A DNA stretch of 64,000 nt, taken from positions 147,269-211,268 of the forward strand of contig NZ_AWTC01000008.1 in assembly GCF_000497245.1 (NCBI RefSeq). Direction: 5' to 3'. This stretch comes from Sporolactobacillus laevolacticus DSM 442 (GTDB lineage: Bacteria > Bacillota > Bacilli > Bacillales > Sporolactobacillaceae). How positions within the stretch are numbered: the first letter of the stretch is position 1; each line of letters starts with the position of its first letter. Shown here one piece after another: positions 24,006 to 33,338 of this stretch. The translations under genes and the position numbers were made by a program. The notes beneath the pieces were generated by a model. That model saw only the letters and a list, made by a program, of their open reading frames with translations, searched no databases and was not told where the DNA came from.

Positions 24006-25487
24006 ATGGAATGGAGCAGAGCAAAAAGATATAAAAAATTTGCGGATTGGTCACAACAAGAAAAAGATGATTTACTAAATAAAATACAGCACTCCCCTTG
24101 GCGAATGGACGTTCATATCCAACCAAAAAGCGGATTGCTAAACGATCCTAACGGCTTTTCTTACTACAATAAAAAATGGCATCTGTTTTATCAAAATTAT
24201 CCGATGGGCCCGGTTCATGGACTGAAAGCTTGGTATCATCTCACTTCAGAAGATTTAACACATTGGCATGAAGAAGGGCTGGCGATGATTCCAGATAACG
24301 AATTCGACAGTCATGGCTGCTATTCAGGGTCCGCACTTCCGGTGGGTGACAAGCTATTTATTATGTACACTGGAAACGTCCGCGATGAGAATTGGGAAAG
24401 ATATCCTCATCAGTTGGGCGCCTGGATGAATAAAGACCTGCACATTGAAAAGATAAAGAGTCCATTGATCGTTTCTCAGCCGAAAAACTATACGGATCAC
24501 TTCAGAGATCCTCAAGTTATTCACTACAATGGAGCGTACTATGCGCTCATCGGGGCACAAAACACTCAGCTTGAAGGCGAAATTTTACTCTACAAATCTA
24601 CGGACTTAAGCAGTTGGACATTTTTGGGCCCATTAGCATTCGCCAAACAATCATTAGGTTTTATGATCGAGTGTCCAAATCTTGTTTTTGTTGATGGGGT
24701 GCCGCTCCTTATTTTTTGCCCGCAAGGTCTAAATAAAAATGTTCTAGATTATCAGAATATCTATCCCAATGTTTATCTGATCGGCAACCATTTTGATCCC
24801 GACCATGCTGTATTTGACTCAGGACAGATGATAAACAATCTGGATGAAGGCTTTGATGTTTATGCGACTCAGGCAATGAATGCCCCTGATGGCCGGGCGC
24901 TGGCCGTCAGCTGGATCGGACTTCCGGAAATTGATTATCCGACTGATCAGTACGGTTGGGCACATTGCTTAAGCCTTGTGCGGGAACTAACAATCAAAGA
25001 TGGCAACCTCTATCAAAATCCGGTTAAAGAGACAGCTTCACTACGTACAAAACATATTCAGCTCCAAGGCCACTTGCACAATCAGTTAACACCGATCATG
25101 CATGACTGCGATCGCGCGTATGAGCTCGATATTGAACTAAAAGGTACAGGCAGCGGTAGATTGGCTTTAGCTGACGACGGTTTGAACGCTCTCGATCTTC
25201 TATTTGATTTTGATGCAGGCAAGCTTACACTGGATCGAGGGCATTCTGGAGTTCAATTTGCTGAGGCATACGGTACAACACGGACGACAACTATAACTAG
25301 AAACGGCCAGATAAATCTCCATATTTTCATTGACAATTCAGTGGCCGAAATTTATGTGAATCACGGCCGCAAAGTGCTGACAGCCCGCTTTTTCCCAAGT
25401 GATCGCCAAACGCAGATTTCTTTGGAGACAAACGGCCATTTGGATTATAATTGTAATTATTGGAGTCTATTAAATGGAAAAGGATAA
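24006..25487 (+). CDS. scrB: Sucrose-6-phosphate hydrolase, GH32
   Basis: This 493-residue GH32 enzyme has nucleophile Asp47 in LLNDPNG, transition-state Asp168 in FRDPQV and acid/base Glu222 in MIECPNL. A C-terminal beta-sandwich with HIFIDNSVAEIYVNHG follows. It has no signal peptide and so acts in the cytoplasm, splitting sucrose-6-phosphate into glucose-6-phosphate and fructose. ATG 24006 follows GTGGAGG. It is divergent from scrA and is followed 6 bp later by the ScrR-type regulator. Other beta-fructosidases share the motifs, but the context fixes the role well. Confidence 0.94.
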   Translation: MEWSRAKRYKKFADWSQQEKDDLLNKIQHSPWRMDVHIQPKSGLLNDPNGFSYYNKKWHLFYQNYPMGPVHGLKAWYHLTSEDLTHWHEEGLAMIPDNEFDSHGCYSGSALPVGDKLFIMYTGNVRDENWERYPHQLGAWMNKDLHIEKIKSPLIVSQPKNYTDHFRDPQVIHYNGAYYALIGAQNTQLEGEILLYKSTDLSSWTFLGPLAFAKQSLGFMIECPNLVFVDGVPLLIFCPQGLNKNVLDYQNIYPNVYLIGNHFDPDHAVFDSGQMINNLDEGFDVYATQAMNAPDGRALAVSWIGLPEIDYPTDQYGWAHCLSLVRELTIKDGNLYQNPVKETASLRTKHIQLQGHLHNQLTPIMHDCDRAYELDIELKGTGSGRLALADDGLNALDLLFDFDAGKLTLDRGHSGVQFAEAYGTTRTTTITRNGQINLHIFIDNSVAEIYVNHGRKVLTARFFPSDRQTQISLETNGHLDYNCNYWSLLNGKG

Positions 25488-25493
25488 ATTATA

Positions 25494-26486
25494 TTGAGGC
25501 CCAAACTAAATGATGTCGCAAGAGAAGCTGGCGTTTCTCCTACAACCGTATCCCGTGTGATCAATAATCACGGCTACCTTAGTGAGAAAACAAAAAACAA
25601 AGTGTTTCAAGCAATGAAAAAGCTCAATTATCAGCCCAACTCCATTGCTCGCTCACTTCACGGCAAACAAACCAACTTAATTGGCGTGCTCTTTTCTTCT
25701 GTTAGCAATCCTTTTTTTGGAGAACTTGTCGAAAAAATAGAGAATAAACTGTTTAAATCTGGATATAAAACAATCCTGTGCAATAGTGCGGATAATAAGG
25801 AAAAAGAGCGTGTGTATTTGAACATGCTTATTGCGAACCAAGTCGACGGTATTATTGCCGGTGCCCACAACCTGGGCATCAAAGAGTATGAAAAAGTCGG
25901 CTTGCCGATTATCTCGTTTGACCGTTACTTGTCGAGTACCATTCCAATTGTCAGTTCCGACAACTATCTAGGCGGCGTATTGGCCACTCAGGAACTCTAT
26001 CAAAGCGGCGCCCGAAAGATCTATCTTTTTGCCAGCAGCCATACGCCAAATAGTCCCACAGATAAGCGGCGAACCGGTTATCTGGAGACTATGGAAAAGT
26101 TGCAGCTTGAAGCCCATGAAAAAGTCATCGCTTCAACAATGGCTTCCAGTGTCAAAGCACTAATGATTAAGCAGATCTTAAGCACCGAGCAGATAGAAGG
26201 CATCTTTTGCACAGATGATCTGACTGCGCTAATCGTTTTACAGCAAGCTAAAGAATTAGGCATCCGTGTGCCGCAAGACTTGAAGGTAATCGGCTATGAC
26301 GGAACACAATTTATACAAAACTACCATCCGGAGTTAACCACGATCGCTCAGCCAATTAACGATATGGCAGAGTTACTCGTAGAATTGCTGCTAAAAAGGG
26401 TGACTGACGAACAGTCGGAGCTCAAAGAACACTATGTCCTCCCGATCAAGCTCATACGCAATCAATCAAGCTCACAGTTCATGTGA
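25494..26486 (+). CDS. scrR: LacI-family repressor of the sucrose locus
   Basis: This 330-residue LacI regulator has the HTH LNDVAREAGVSPTTVSRVINN at the very N-terminus from a TTG start at 25494 (after AAAAGGA), then the hinge NYQPNSIARSLH and the effector domain. It is a close paralogue of the regulators at 4114 and 14665. The order scrB-scrR with divergent scrA matches sucrose loci of lactic acid bacteria, where ScrR represses both transcripts. The recognition helix is the same as in the paralogues (TTVSRVxNN), which may explain the similar operators. No terminator is obvious after it. Confidence 0.92.
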   Translation: MRPKLNDVAREAGVSPTTVSRVINNHGYLSEKTKNKVFQAMKKLNYQPNSIARSLHGKQTNLIGVLFSSVSNPFFGELVEKIENKLFKSGYKTILCNSADNKEKERVYLNMLIANQVDGIIAGAHNLGIKEYEKVGLPIISFDRYLSSTIPIVSSDNYLGGVLATQELYQSGARKIYLFASSHTPNSPTDKRRTGYLETMEKLQLEAHEKVIASTMASSVKALMIKQILSTEQIEGIFCTDDLTALIVLQQAKELGIRVPQDLKVIGYDGTQFIQNYHPELTTIAQPINDMAELLVELLLKRVTDEQSELKEHYVLPIKLIRNQSSSQFM

Positions 26487-26535
26487 AAATCTGGAACTGT
26501 AGATGGTCGATGCTCTCAAAAATGTCTTAAGTGCA

Positions 26536-27273
26536 CTACTGACCGAAATAAATCATTTTGTATAAAAAGACAGCAGCAATACCGGCAAGAATAGGCGCTA
26601 CGACTGGAATCCAAGCATACGTCCATTGTGATGTCCCTTTATTTTTCAACGGGATCAGAGCATGAACAATACGCGGACCCAAGTCTCGTGCCGGATTAAG
26701 TCCCGGTCCGGTTGGGCCGCCAAGTGAAGCAACCAAAGCCCAGACAAGAAACCCGACACCAAGTTCGGCAACACCGGGTGTATGAATAAGCGCATGTGAA
26801 TTTAAAATCAGCAGTGCGGAAAAAACTAAAATGAATGTACCTAAGAATTCATTTATAAAGCCATTAACAAAACTGCCTGAAGCAGAGATTGTTGAACATG
26901 TACCCAAAATCCGTGACGGATTGTCGGTTTGATCATAGAACGGTTTGTACGCTAAGAAAAGTAAAAGCTGCCCGAGCATTGCACCAAGAAATTGCGCCGT
27001 GATATAGGGCACAACATTCGACCATTGCTGTAAACCATTGACGGCTAGAGCAAGTGTAATCGCCGGATTAATCTGGCTGCCGCTGATCGGACCAAACATC
27101 ATGACCGGAATCATGACCCCGAAGCCATATCCGACAGCAATGATCATCCAGCCATTTTGATAGCCCTTTGTTCCTTTTAGCTCGACGTTAGCAACCGCTC
27201 CGTTCCCAAGCATGATCATAATCGCTGTGCCCAGTAATTCGCTTAACCACCGCACGGTTAATCCATAAACCAT
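26536..27273 (-). CDS. glpF: Aquaglyceroporin (glycerol uptake facilitator)
   Basis: This 245-residue MIP-family channel has six TM helices and the two half-helix motifs: SQINPAIT near residue 70 and GLNPARDLGPR near 195. The Asp after the second NPAR is the mark of glycerol facilitators as opposed to water-only aquaporins. It passes glycerol and small neutral solutes, possibly lactic acid, as shown for some lactic acid bacterial MIPs. It is monocistronic with no glycerol kinase nearby. Confidence 0.9.
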   Translation of the reverse strand: MVYGLTVRWLSELLGTAIMIMLGNGAVANVELKGTKGYQNGWMIIAVGYGFGVMIPVMMFGPISGSQINPAITLALAVNGLQQWSNVVPYITAQFLGAMLGQLLLFLAYKPFYDQTDNPSRILGTCSTISASGSFVNGFINEFLGTFILVFSALLILNSHALIHTPGVAELGVGFLVWALVASLGGPTGPGLNPARDLGPRIVHALIPLKNKGTSQWTYAWIPVVAPILAGIAAVFLYKMIYFGQ

Positions 27274-27329
27274 TTCGTACTTCTCCCATTTCTGCTCTAA
27301 TATTTTTTAAAAATTACGATTCTTTTCTC

Positions 27330-27368
27330 AAAAAAAAGAGCAACTACCAACAAAGCTAATTGCTCAAA
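27330..27368 (-). terminator. Terminator of the mleS-permease operon
   Basis: On the minus strand GAGCAA and TTGCTC form a stem directly followed by TTTTTTTT. Confidence 0.75.
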
Positions 27369-27425
27369 TGTACATGTGGTATGTCATGACGTATCCTATC
27401 GTGTATTTCATTAAATCCACAGATG

Positions 27426-28391
27426 TCAGATAAACTGAATCAACTGCATCAGCACTGGAACAACAATGACAAATAATACGGTACTTGCTGTAACAATATT
27501 TGTCGCGTACTTCACATCACCATGCGCCTCATTAGCCAATATCGGCAAAACGGCCAGCATCGGGGTCGCCGATTGAACAATTTGTGTTTGCGTCAGCATT
27601 GTTGGCAAATGAGCACCTGTAAGATGTGTACCAAAGACGATGACCACAATCAGAACGATTGGCGAGATTACAAAGCGTCCAAGCAAAGCCATAATGGTAT
27701 CACGATCAAATCGAATACTTGAAAGCCCTGCGTTATAGAGCACAATACCGATATAGATCAAGGATAACGGTGTGACAATACTGCCGACATAGGTCAGTGT
27801 CGCACTAATAAAACTTGGCACAGGGATGCTTAGGATTAGAAATACAAGACCGACAATAAATCCGAGCAAAGGCGGAGGTAAGATTTTCTTCCAATTGAAT
27901 TTTTTCTTGCCGGATGCCTTTGTTTTCGTCGGATCGTCATTTGAAATCAGAAAAACACCAAATGCCCATGTTGAAACGGTGTTCGTGATGTAATAAATCA
28001 GGAAATAAGGCAAACTTTTTTCTCCGAACAACGCGATGTTCAAAGGTAGCCCGATAAAAATAGTGTTCGCGTTAACGACAGCATTCATAAAAATGCCCCG
28101 TCTGCCCGGACGAATTTTGAGCAGTTTCACCAAACCATAAGCGATTAAATAAGAAATCGTCACAGCCACAACCGGATAAATCAGGCTGCCGGATAGTTGA
28201 AGCAAGCTGTCTCGCGTTAAATACTTGAGCACCGATACAAAAATGGATGCCGGCAGAGCTACTTTTGTAATTAAAGAAGAAATACTTTTGCCGAAGTTCT
28301 CGTCAAACCATTTGAATTGCTTCAGGAAATAACCTAAAGCAATCATTAAAATGATCGATAGAACACTTTGAATGGATTGTAGAAAGACCAT
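27426..28391 (-). CDS. mleP: AEC-family permease, probable malate transporter
   Basis: This 321-residue membrane protein has about ten TM helices and belongs to the auxin efflux carrier (AEC) family (N-terminal ALGYFLKQFKWF, C-terminal SATPMLAVLPILANEAHGD). AEC members in lactic acid bacteria include MleP, which exchanges malate for lactate. It starts 16 bp after the malolactic enzyme gene, with AGAGGTGG before ATG 28391. The substrate is inferred from this context. A long hydrophilic loop (ISNDDPTKTKASGKKKF) divides the two halves. Confidence 0.85.
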   Translation of the reverse strand: MVFLQSIQSVLSIILMIALGYFLKQFKWFDENFGKSISSLITKVALPASIFVSVLKYLTRDSLLQLSGSLIYPVVAVTISYLIAYGLVKLLKIRPGRRGIFMNAVVNANTIFIGLPLNIALFGEKSLPYFLIYYITNTVSTWAFGVFLISNDDPTKTKASGKKKFNWKKILPPPLLGFIVGLVFLILSIPVPSFISATLTYVGSIVTPLSLIYIGIVLYNAGLSSIRFDRDTIMALLGRFVISPIVLIVVIVFGTHLTGAHLPTMLTQTQIVQSATPMLAVLPILANEAHGDVKYATNIVTASTVLFVIVVPVLMQLIQFI

Positions 28392-28407
28392 GCAGACCCA
28401 CCTCTTC

Positions 28408-30051
28408 TCACAAATTTAAGTCAGTGTATTTAGCCTCCCATTTCATCTCTGAAACGGCTTTTTTAATATCTGAGATCTCTTCACGATTTAACTTTTGATC
28501 CAGAACGCTTTGGCCAACGACTTCTGCGATCGTCTGAGAGAACTCGGTCAGTTTAGCAACTGGAGGGAGTACAGCTGCTCCTGGTTGCTCGGTGTCTACA
28601 ATACCGCCCAAAGCGTGGCTCGCTTGAGATAACATTTCGCCATTCACGCGGGTTGCGGTTGAAGCGATAATGCCGAACCCGAGACCAGGATACATCAGCG
28701 CGTTATTTGCTTGACCAATTTCATAGGTAACACCTTTGTAGTCAACAGGCGCCGCAGGAATACCAGTTGCGACCAGCGCTTTGCCATCTGTCCATTTGAT
28801 CAGGTCTTCGGCTTTCGCTTCTGCAAGCTTCGTCGGGTTTGAGAGTGGGAAGATGACCGGACGTTCAGTATGGGCTGCCATTTCTTTAATAATCGTTTCT
28901 TTAAAGGCACCCGGTTGTGTTGACGTACCGATCATAATCGTCGGCTGAACCGCTTTGACTGCCGCTTCAAGATTGGTTAATTCGTTGCTGTTTTCAAATT
29001 CAGAACGATCGTGAACGAAGGCCTTCTGACCAGGGGTAAGCTCTTCGGTGTCATTGAAGAGCAACCCTTGCTTATCGACAAGGAAGAAGTGTTTGCGCGC
29101 CTCTTCTTCTGACAAGCCTTGTCGCTTCATTTCATCAAGGAGTTGATTCGTAATCCCTACGCCAGCCGTTCCTGCACCGAAAATCAAGATGCGTTGATCA
29201 GTCAGTTTTTCTTTGGAAATTTTCATCGCGCCTAGGATACCAGCAAGAACGACAATTCCTGTACCTTGAATATCATCATTGAACGTTGTAATTTTATCCT
29301 GATATTTTTCTAGAATCGTTGCCGCGTTAGAACGCCCGAAGTCTTCCCAGTGCAGCAGCGCTTCAGGGAACAATTTTCCGGATGCCTGAACAAACCGATC
29401 AATGAGATCATAATACCGTTCACCACGCACGCGTTCATGGCGATTGCCTAAATAAAGCGGATCATGAAGCAGCTTTTCATTGTTTGTGCCTGCATCAATG
29501 ACAACAGGCAACACCATAGAAGGATTAATTCCTGCGGCGGCTGTGTAAACCATGAGCTTGCCAATAGCAATGTCCACGCCATTTACGCCCCAGTCACCCA
29601 TTCCGAGAATGCCTTCAGAATCTGTAACTACAATCAGCCGGATGTCACGGCCGCCGGGGGCGTTCTTCAATGTCGCTTCCACATCCTCAGGCTCATCAAC
29701 GGACAAGAAGGCTGCATCCTGTGGGCTTACAAATAATTCATTATATTGTTCAATCGAATCCGCTACGGTCGGATCGTAGACGATCGGCATAAATTCAACC
29801 ACATGATCTTCCATCAACCGATAAAATAAGGTACGATTTGTATTAAACACATTCATCAAAAAGATTCTTTTTTCTAAATCCGTCGTCTTGCTTGAATATT
29901 GGCCATAGGCCTGAACAGCCTGTTCATCTAGTGTTTGCACCTTCGCCGGCAGTGTTCCTTGCAGCCCATAAGCCTGACGTTCTTCTTTAGTAAATGCCGT
30001 TCCTTTATTTAGAAAAGGATTATTTAAAATATCTTGTGGATTTAATGCCAT
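28408..30051 (-). CDS. mleS: Malolactic enzyme
   Basis: The 547-residue protein matches lactococcal MleS over its length: [73 protein letters not shown] and the NAD-binding GAGTAGVG. Malolactic enzyme decarboxylates L-malate directly to L-lactate using NAD and Mn, consuming a proton and so countering acid stress. Ordinary NAD malic enzyme is homologous and cannot be fully excluded. ATG 30051 after AAGGAGG is chosen over the codon at 30075. It is first in an operon with the permease and divergent from the MleR-type regulator. Confidence 0.93.
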   Translation of the reverse strand: MALNPQDILNNPFLNKGTAFTKEERQAYGLQGTLPAKVQTLDEQAVQAYGQYSSKTTDLEKRIFLMNVFNTNRTLFYRLMEDHVVEFMPIVYDPTVADSIEQYNELFVSPQDAAFLSVDEPEDVEATLKNAPGGRDIRLIVVTDSEGILGMGDWGVNGVDIAIGKLMVYTAAAGINPSMVLPVVIDAGTNNEKLLHDPLYLGNRHERVRGERYYDLIDRFVQASGKLFPEALLHWEDFGRSNAATILEKYQDKITTFNDDIQGTGIVVLAGILGAMKISKEKLTDQRILIFGAGTAGVGITNQLLDEMKRQGLSEEEARKHFFLVDKQGLLFNDTEELTPGQKAFVHDRSEFENSNELTNLEAAVKAVQPTIMIGTSTQPGAFKETIIKEMAAHTERPVIFPLSNPTKLAEAKAEDLIKWTDGKALVATGIPAAPVDYKGVTYEIGQANNALMYPGLGFGIIASTATRVNGEMLSQASHALGGIVDTEQPGAAVLPPVAKLTEFSQTIAEVVGQSVLDQKLNREEISDIKKAVSEMKWEAKYTDLNL

Positions 30052-30114
30052 GATCTTTTTCCTCCTTATATCCAAAGGTGATTGTTTTTCTTTCTAAGCG
30101 CACTATAACAACCG

Positions 30115-30156
30115 ATAAAATTTATAGTCAAACACAGGCGTAGTCATAAATTTTAT
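30115..30156. promoter_or_regulatory. Paired LysR-type sites in the mleS-mleR intergenic region
   Basis: Two AT-rich near-palindromes, ATAAAATTTAT (30115-30125) and ATAAATTTTAT (30146-30156), are reverse complements of each other. Their centres are 31 bp apart, three helical turns, as expected for a LysR tetramer. Confidence 0.65.
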
Positions 30157-30194
30157 TAATATGAGATCAGTATTAATGAGTAGGAGCTGGTTGT

Positions 30195-31076
30195 GTGAAC
30201 ATCAAGGAATTGCAGTATTTTCAGCGTCTTTTTCAAGAAAATAGTTTTACCAAAACAGCAAATTTCTTTCACGTCAGCCAGCCGACAATAACCGCAGCTG
30301 TACAGAGATTAGAGAAGGAATTAGATGCTCAGCTTGTTATCCGAGATCAATCGCACAAAGACCTGATTTTTACGGACAGCGGAAAACAATTTGAAAAGCA
30401 CGTCGAGCAAATTCTTCAAGAGATTGAAACTGCCAAATTAGAAATTACCGCAATAAAAAAAGAGAAAGTCCGGCTTGGACTTCCTCCGATTATCGGCGGC
30501 TACTATTTCCCAACGCTTTCTTCTCAGCTTGTCAGCCAAGATCTTCTTTCGCAATTAGACACCCATGAAGATGGTTCTAAGCTGCTCCTTAATAAATTGA
30601 TTACTGGCCATCTTGATATAGCTCTTCTCGGATCCGTACAGCCTATTGAAAACGATCAATTATCCGGACATATGCTGTCCCGCAAAAAATTCAAAATTAT
30701 TGTCAGCCGCAATCATCCGCTTGCTCAAAAAAAGGCAGTAGCTTTTAAGGATTTACAGCGTGAACCTTTTATCCAACTTAATGAACGTTTTATTCACTCA
30801 ATTGCCTTTGAGCAATTAAGCCGGCAAAACCGTATCAAACCAGAAATTATCTATCGAACCAATGACATTCAAGTGATCAAAGGCATGGTTGCCAATAATA
30901 TCGGGATCAGCTTTCTGACCGAAATGGCCATTCTGCCACAAGACCCGGTCGCTGCTTTGGAACTAAGCGACGTGGTACAGCCCGAATTTATGATTCAGCT
31001 TGTTTATCGGTCAAATCATGTCTTGACCGCGGTTCAGCAAAAAATTGTAAATTTGATGACTCAGTACGCGTTTTAA
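30195..31076 (+). CDS. mleR: LysR-family activator of the malolactic locus
   Basis: This 293-residue LysR regulator has the N-terminal HTH (LQYFQRLFQENSFTKTANFF, then SQPTITAAVQRLEKELDAQL) and an effector-binding domain. The GTG start at 30195 follows TAGGAG. Its position divergent from mleS matches MleR of lactic acid bacteria, which activates malolactic genes in response to malate or low pH. It is followed by a terminator at 31166. Confidence 0.9.
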   Translation: MNIKELQYFQRLFQENSFTKTANFFHVSQPTITAAVQRLEKELDAQLVIRDQSHKDLIFTDSGKQFEKHVEQILQEIETAKLEITAIKKEKVRLGLPPIIGGYYFPTLSSQLVSQDLLSQLDTHEDGSKLLLNKLITGHLDIALLGSVQPIENDQLSGHMLSRKKFKIIVSRNHPLAQKKAVAFKDLQREPFIQLNERFIHSIAFEQLSRQNRIKPEIIYRTNDIQVIKGMVANNIGISFLTEMAILPQDPVAALELSDVVQPEFMIQLVYRSNHVLTAVQQKIVNLMTQYAF

Positions 31077-31165
31077 TAACCCGAGCACCTTTTTTCCTGA
31101 TAAAAAGTTCAGTAGTTGCTCATTCGATGAATCACTTATTCCCCTGGAAATTCTTCCAATACTTA

Positions 31166-31204
31166 GAAAAAACCGTTCATGCGCTTCTATGAACGGTTTT
31201 TTTG
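31166..31204 (+). terminator. Terminator of mleR
   Basis: AAAACCGTTCAT / ATGAACGGTTTT stem around 8 bases, then TTTT. Confidence 0.9.
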
Positions 31205-31303
31205 CCTTTCTGTTGCATGTACAGACTTCTCCGGGGATAGTCTGTGCATTCCTGGACATAATCAAAAAAGGACTTTTACGTTGTAAAAAGGTGGATACTC
31301 TAT

Positions 31304-31537
31304 ATGAAAAAGGATGAAATGCACCTAGGAGATCATGTTTATGTGATTTGTCGTAACCCGCACACAGCAAGTGTTGCGATGATTCAGGAGGCTGAAGTCG
31401 CCGATAATCCCAACAAAGCTGGGGATAAAGCACTGTTTTTGTATGAGTTATACTATGAATTTGCTGATGAAGATGCAATTTTCCCAACATTCGATGAAGC
31501 GCAGCGTATCTACAGGCAAATTTATGATGAAGATTAA
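31304..31537 (+). CDS. splA: SplA-like regulator of the spore photoproduct lyase operon
   Basis: This 77-residue acidic protein (GDHVYVICRNPHTASVAMI, then ALFLYELYYEFADEDAIF) resembles SplA of B. subtilis in size, sequence as I recall it, and position just before splB. SplA is a small negative regulator of the spl operon. AAAGGTGG precedes ATG 31304. I could not identify a convincing forespore (sigma-G) promoter in the 100 bp upstream. Confidence 0.8.
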   Translation: MKKDEMHLGDHVYVICRNPHTASVAMIQEAEVADNPNKAGDKALFLYELYYEFADEDAIFPTFDEAQRIYRQIYDED

Positions 31538-31603
31538 GAAGAGGCAAGGCATGCACCCACAAGAATGTGTATGAACTGCTCAAAAGAAAAGAGCACGATA
31601 TTC

Positions 31604-32632
31604 ATGGTAAAACCATTCATCCCCCAGCTCGTCTACATCGAACCACGGGCATTAGATTACCCTTTAGGACAAGCACTAAAAAAGAAATTTGAAAAAATGA
31701 ATATTGAAATTCGCGAAACGACATCACACAACCAAGTGCGAAATCTTCCGGGTAACAATGATTTTCAAAAATACCGTATTGCCAAATCAACTTTAGTTGT
31801 CGGCGTTCGAAAAACTCTAGACTTCTCAAGTTCCAAGCCCTCAGCAGAATATGCATTACCGCTAGCAACGGGTTGTATGGGGCACTGCCATTACTGCTAT
31901 CTACAAACAACAATGGGCTCAAAACCTTATATTCGAACCTATGTTAACGTGGACGAAATTCTTGAACGTGCGGCGTTGTATATGAAGGAACGTGAACCAG
32001 AGAAAACAAGGTTTGAAGCAGCTTGCACCTCCGACATTGTTGGTATTGATCATTTAACGCACTCACTGAAAAAAGCGATTGAATTTTTCGGTGAGAGAGA
32101 TTTGGGAGAACTGCGCTTTGTGACCAAATTTGCCCATGTTGATCATCTATTGGACGCAAAGCATAACGGTCGCACCCGGTTTCGATTCAGTCTTAATGAT
32201 GAATATGTGATTAAGTTTTTTGAAGCAGGTACTTCAAGCCTTTTGGATCGGATTGAAGCAGCAAAGAAAGTTGCTGATGCTGGCTATCCGCTCGGCTTTA
32301 TTATAGCGCCGATTTATATTCATGACGGCTGGCAGGACGGTTATCGCCAGCTTTTTGAAACGTTACATGACTACTTTCCGAAACCGATAAATGAGCCCAT
32401 TACATTCGAATTAATTCAGCATCGATTTACCAAACCGGCAAAACGTATCATTGAGAAAAATTACCCTAAGTCCAAATTAGTCATGGATGAGGAAGCGCGC
32501 CGTTATAAATGGGGGCGTTATGGTATTGGAAAATACGTGTACAAAAAAGATGATGAGGAACTGCTGCAAGAAACACTGGAAGGTTATATTCATACCTATT
32601 TCCCTGATGCCCGATTAGAGTATTTCACATGA
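31604..32632 (+). CDS. splB: Spore photoproduct lyase
   Basis: This 342-residue radical-SAM enzyme repairs spore photoproduct (5-thyminyl-5,6-dihydrothymine) during germination after UV exposure. The iron-sulfur motif is ATGCMGHCHYCYLQ (Cx3Cx2C). Other diagnostic segments are IEPRALDYPLG, RETTSHNQVRNLPG, TSDIVGIDHLTHSLK, KFAHVDHLLDAKHNGRTRFR and the C-terminal RRYKWGRYGIGKY. I take ATG 31604 because it gives exactly the 342 residues of B. subtilis SplB. An ATG at 31565 would add 13 residues, including two extra cysteines, and the ribosome site does not decide between them. This gene is the strongest evidence that the organism makes endospores. Confidence 0.95.
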   Translation: MVKPFIPQLVYIEPRALDYPLGQALKKKFEKMNIEIRETTSHNQVRNLPGNNDFQKYRIAKSTLVVGVRKTLDFSSSKPSAEYALPLATGCMGHCHYCYLQTTMGSKPYIRTYVNVDEILERAALYMKEREPEKTRFEAACTSDIVGIDHLTHSLKKAIEFFGERDLGELRFVTKFAHVDHLLDAKHNGRTRFRFSLNDEYVIKFFEAGTSSLLDRIEAAKKVADAGYPLGFIIAPIYIHDGWQDGYRQLFETLHDYFPKPINEPITFELIQHRFTKPAKRIIEKNYPKSKLVMDEEARRYKWGRYGIGKYVYKKDDEELLQETLEGYIHTYFPDARLEYFT

Positions 32633-32719
32633 ATCTTCTTCAAGCTCACCGATTTGGGCCGTTTCACATAAATTAGAAGTGAAATGATCTTGAAATCCAG
32701 GAGCATAGGGGAATAAACG

Positions 32720-33217
32720 ATGAATATGATCAAATTTCAATCTTTTAGTGGTACCATCACTATGATTAGTGATTTTGCAACCGGACAGACTGGCGAGGGG
32801 GAAAGCTGTAATAAATTAATAGCTGTCGAAAACAACCTTCGCGGAGTAGTAAACTTCGTGGTCACACCAACGACATACTTTGTCGATCATGTCATGGTTC
32901 AAGTTGGGGACAGAGTAACAGGATATTATGATGGAAATGCGCCGGTTCCGCTGATCTACCCGCCACAATATCGAGCCCTTGTTATGGTAAAAGAAAGTCC
33001 CTATCAAAATGTAAAAGTAGACTTTTTTAACAGCGATTTAGTGAGTAGTGATGGGCAACTTAAATTAAACATTTCTCCATCTACACAAATCGTTCTAACG
33101 AATGGGCAGGCCTTTACAGGTAATCCCGCAAACCGAAACTTAATCGTTATCTATGGTCCTACTACGAGAAGTATCCCTCCTCAAACCACCCCCTTTAAAA
33201 TAATCGTTTGGTGTTAA
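32720..33217 (+). CDS. Conserved hypothetical protein, probable beta-barrel (OB-like)
   Basis: I cannot assign a function. The 165-residue protein is beta-rich with no TM segment or signal peptide. It has a strand-turn pattern FSGTITMISDF...NKLIAVENN...VNFVVTP, then DHVMVQVGDRVTGYYDGNAP and PLIYPPQYRALVMV, which suggests an OB-type small barrel. I recall similar proteins in other spore-forming Firmicutes, but this is memory, not a search. ATG 32720 is preceded by AGGGGA. An inverted repeat TTTCAC...GTGAAA (about 32661-32683) lies upstream, and no terminator separates it from splB, so read-through is possible. Confidence 0.7.
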   Translation: MNMIKFQSFSGTITMISDFATGQTGEGESCNKLIAVENNLRGVVNFVVTPTTYFVDHVMVQVGDRVTGYYDGNAPVPLIYPPQYRALVMVKESPYQNVKVDFFNSDLVSSDGQLKLNISPSTQIVLTNGQAFTGNPANRNLIVIYGPTTRSIPPQTTPFKIIVWC

Positions 33218-33254
33218 GGGTGAATGGTCCCAATGAATAGGAAAATAAAAAAAT

Positions 33255-33293
33255 AGCCTCATTTACTTGTCAAAAAGTAAGTGAGGCTTTACT
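33255..33293. terminator. Bidirectional terminator
   Basis: The stem GCCTCA-TTTACTT / AAGTAAG-TGAGGC is flanked by A-rich and T-rich ends between convergent genes. Confidence 0.85.
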
Positions 33294-33338
33294 TCTATGC
33301 GTTTTTTTTGAGATTCTTCTCATCCATCTCTATTTTGA

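Noticed and set aside
31011-31583. 190-residue minus-strand ORF
   Set aside because: It overlaps the mleR 3' end, its terminator and all of splA on the opposite strand, has no ribosome site and its product shows no domain-like pattern.
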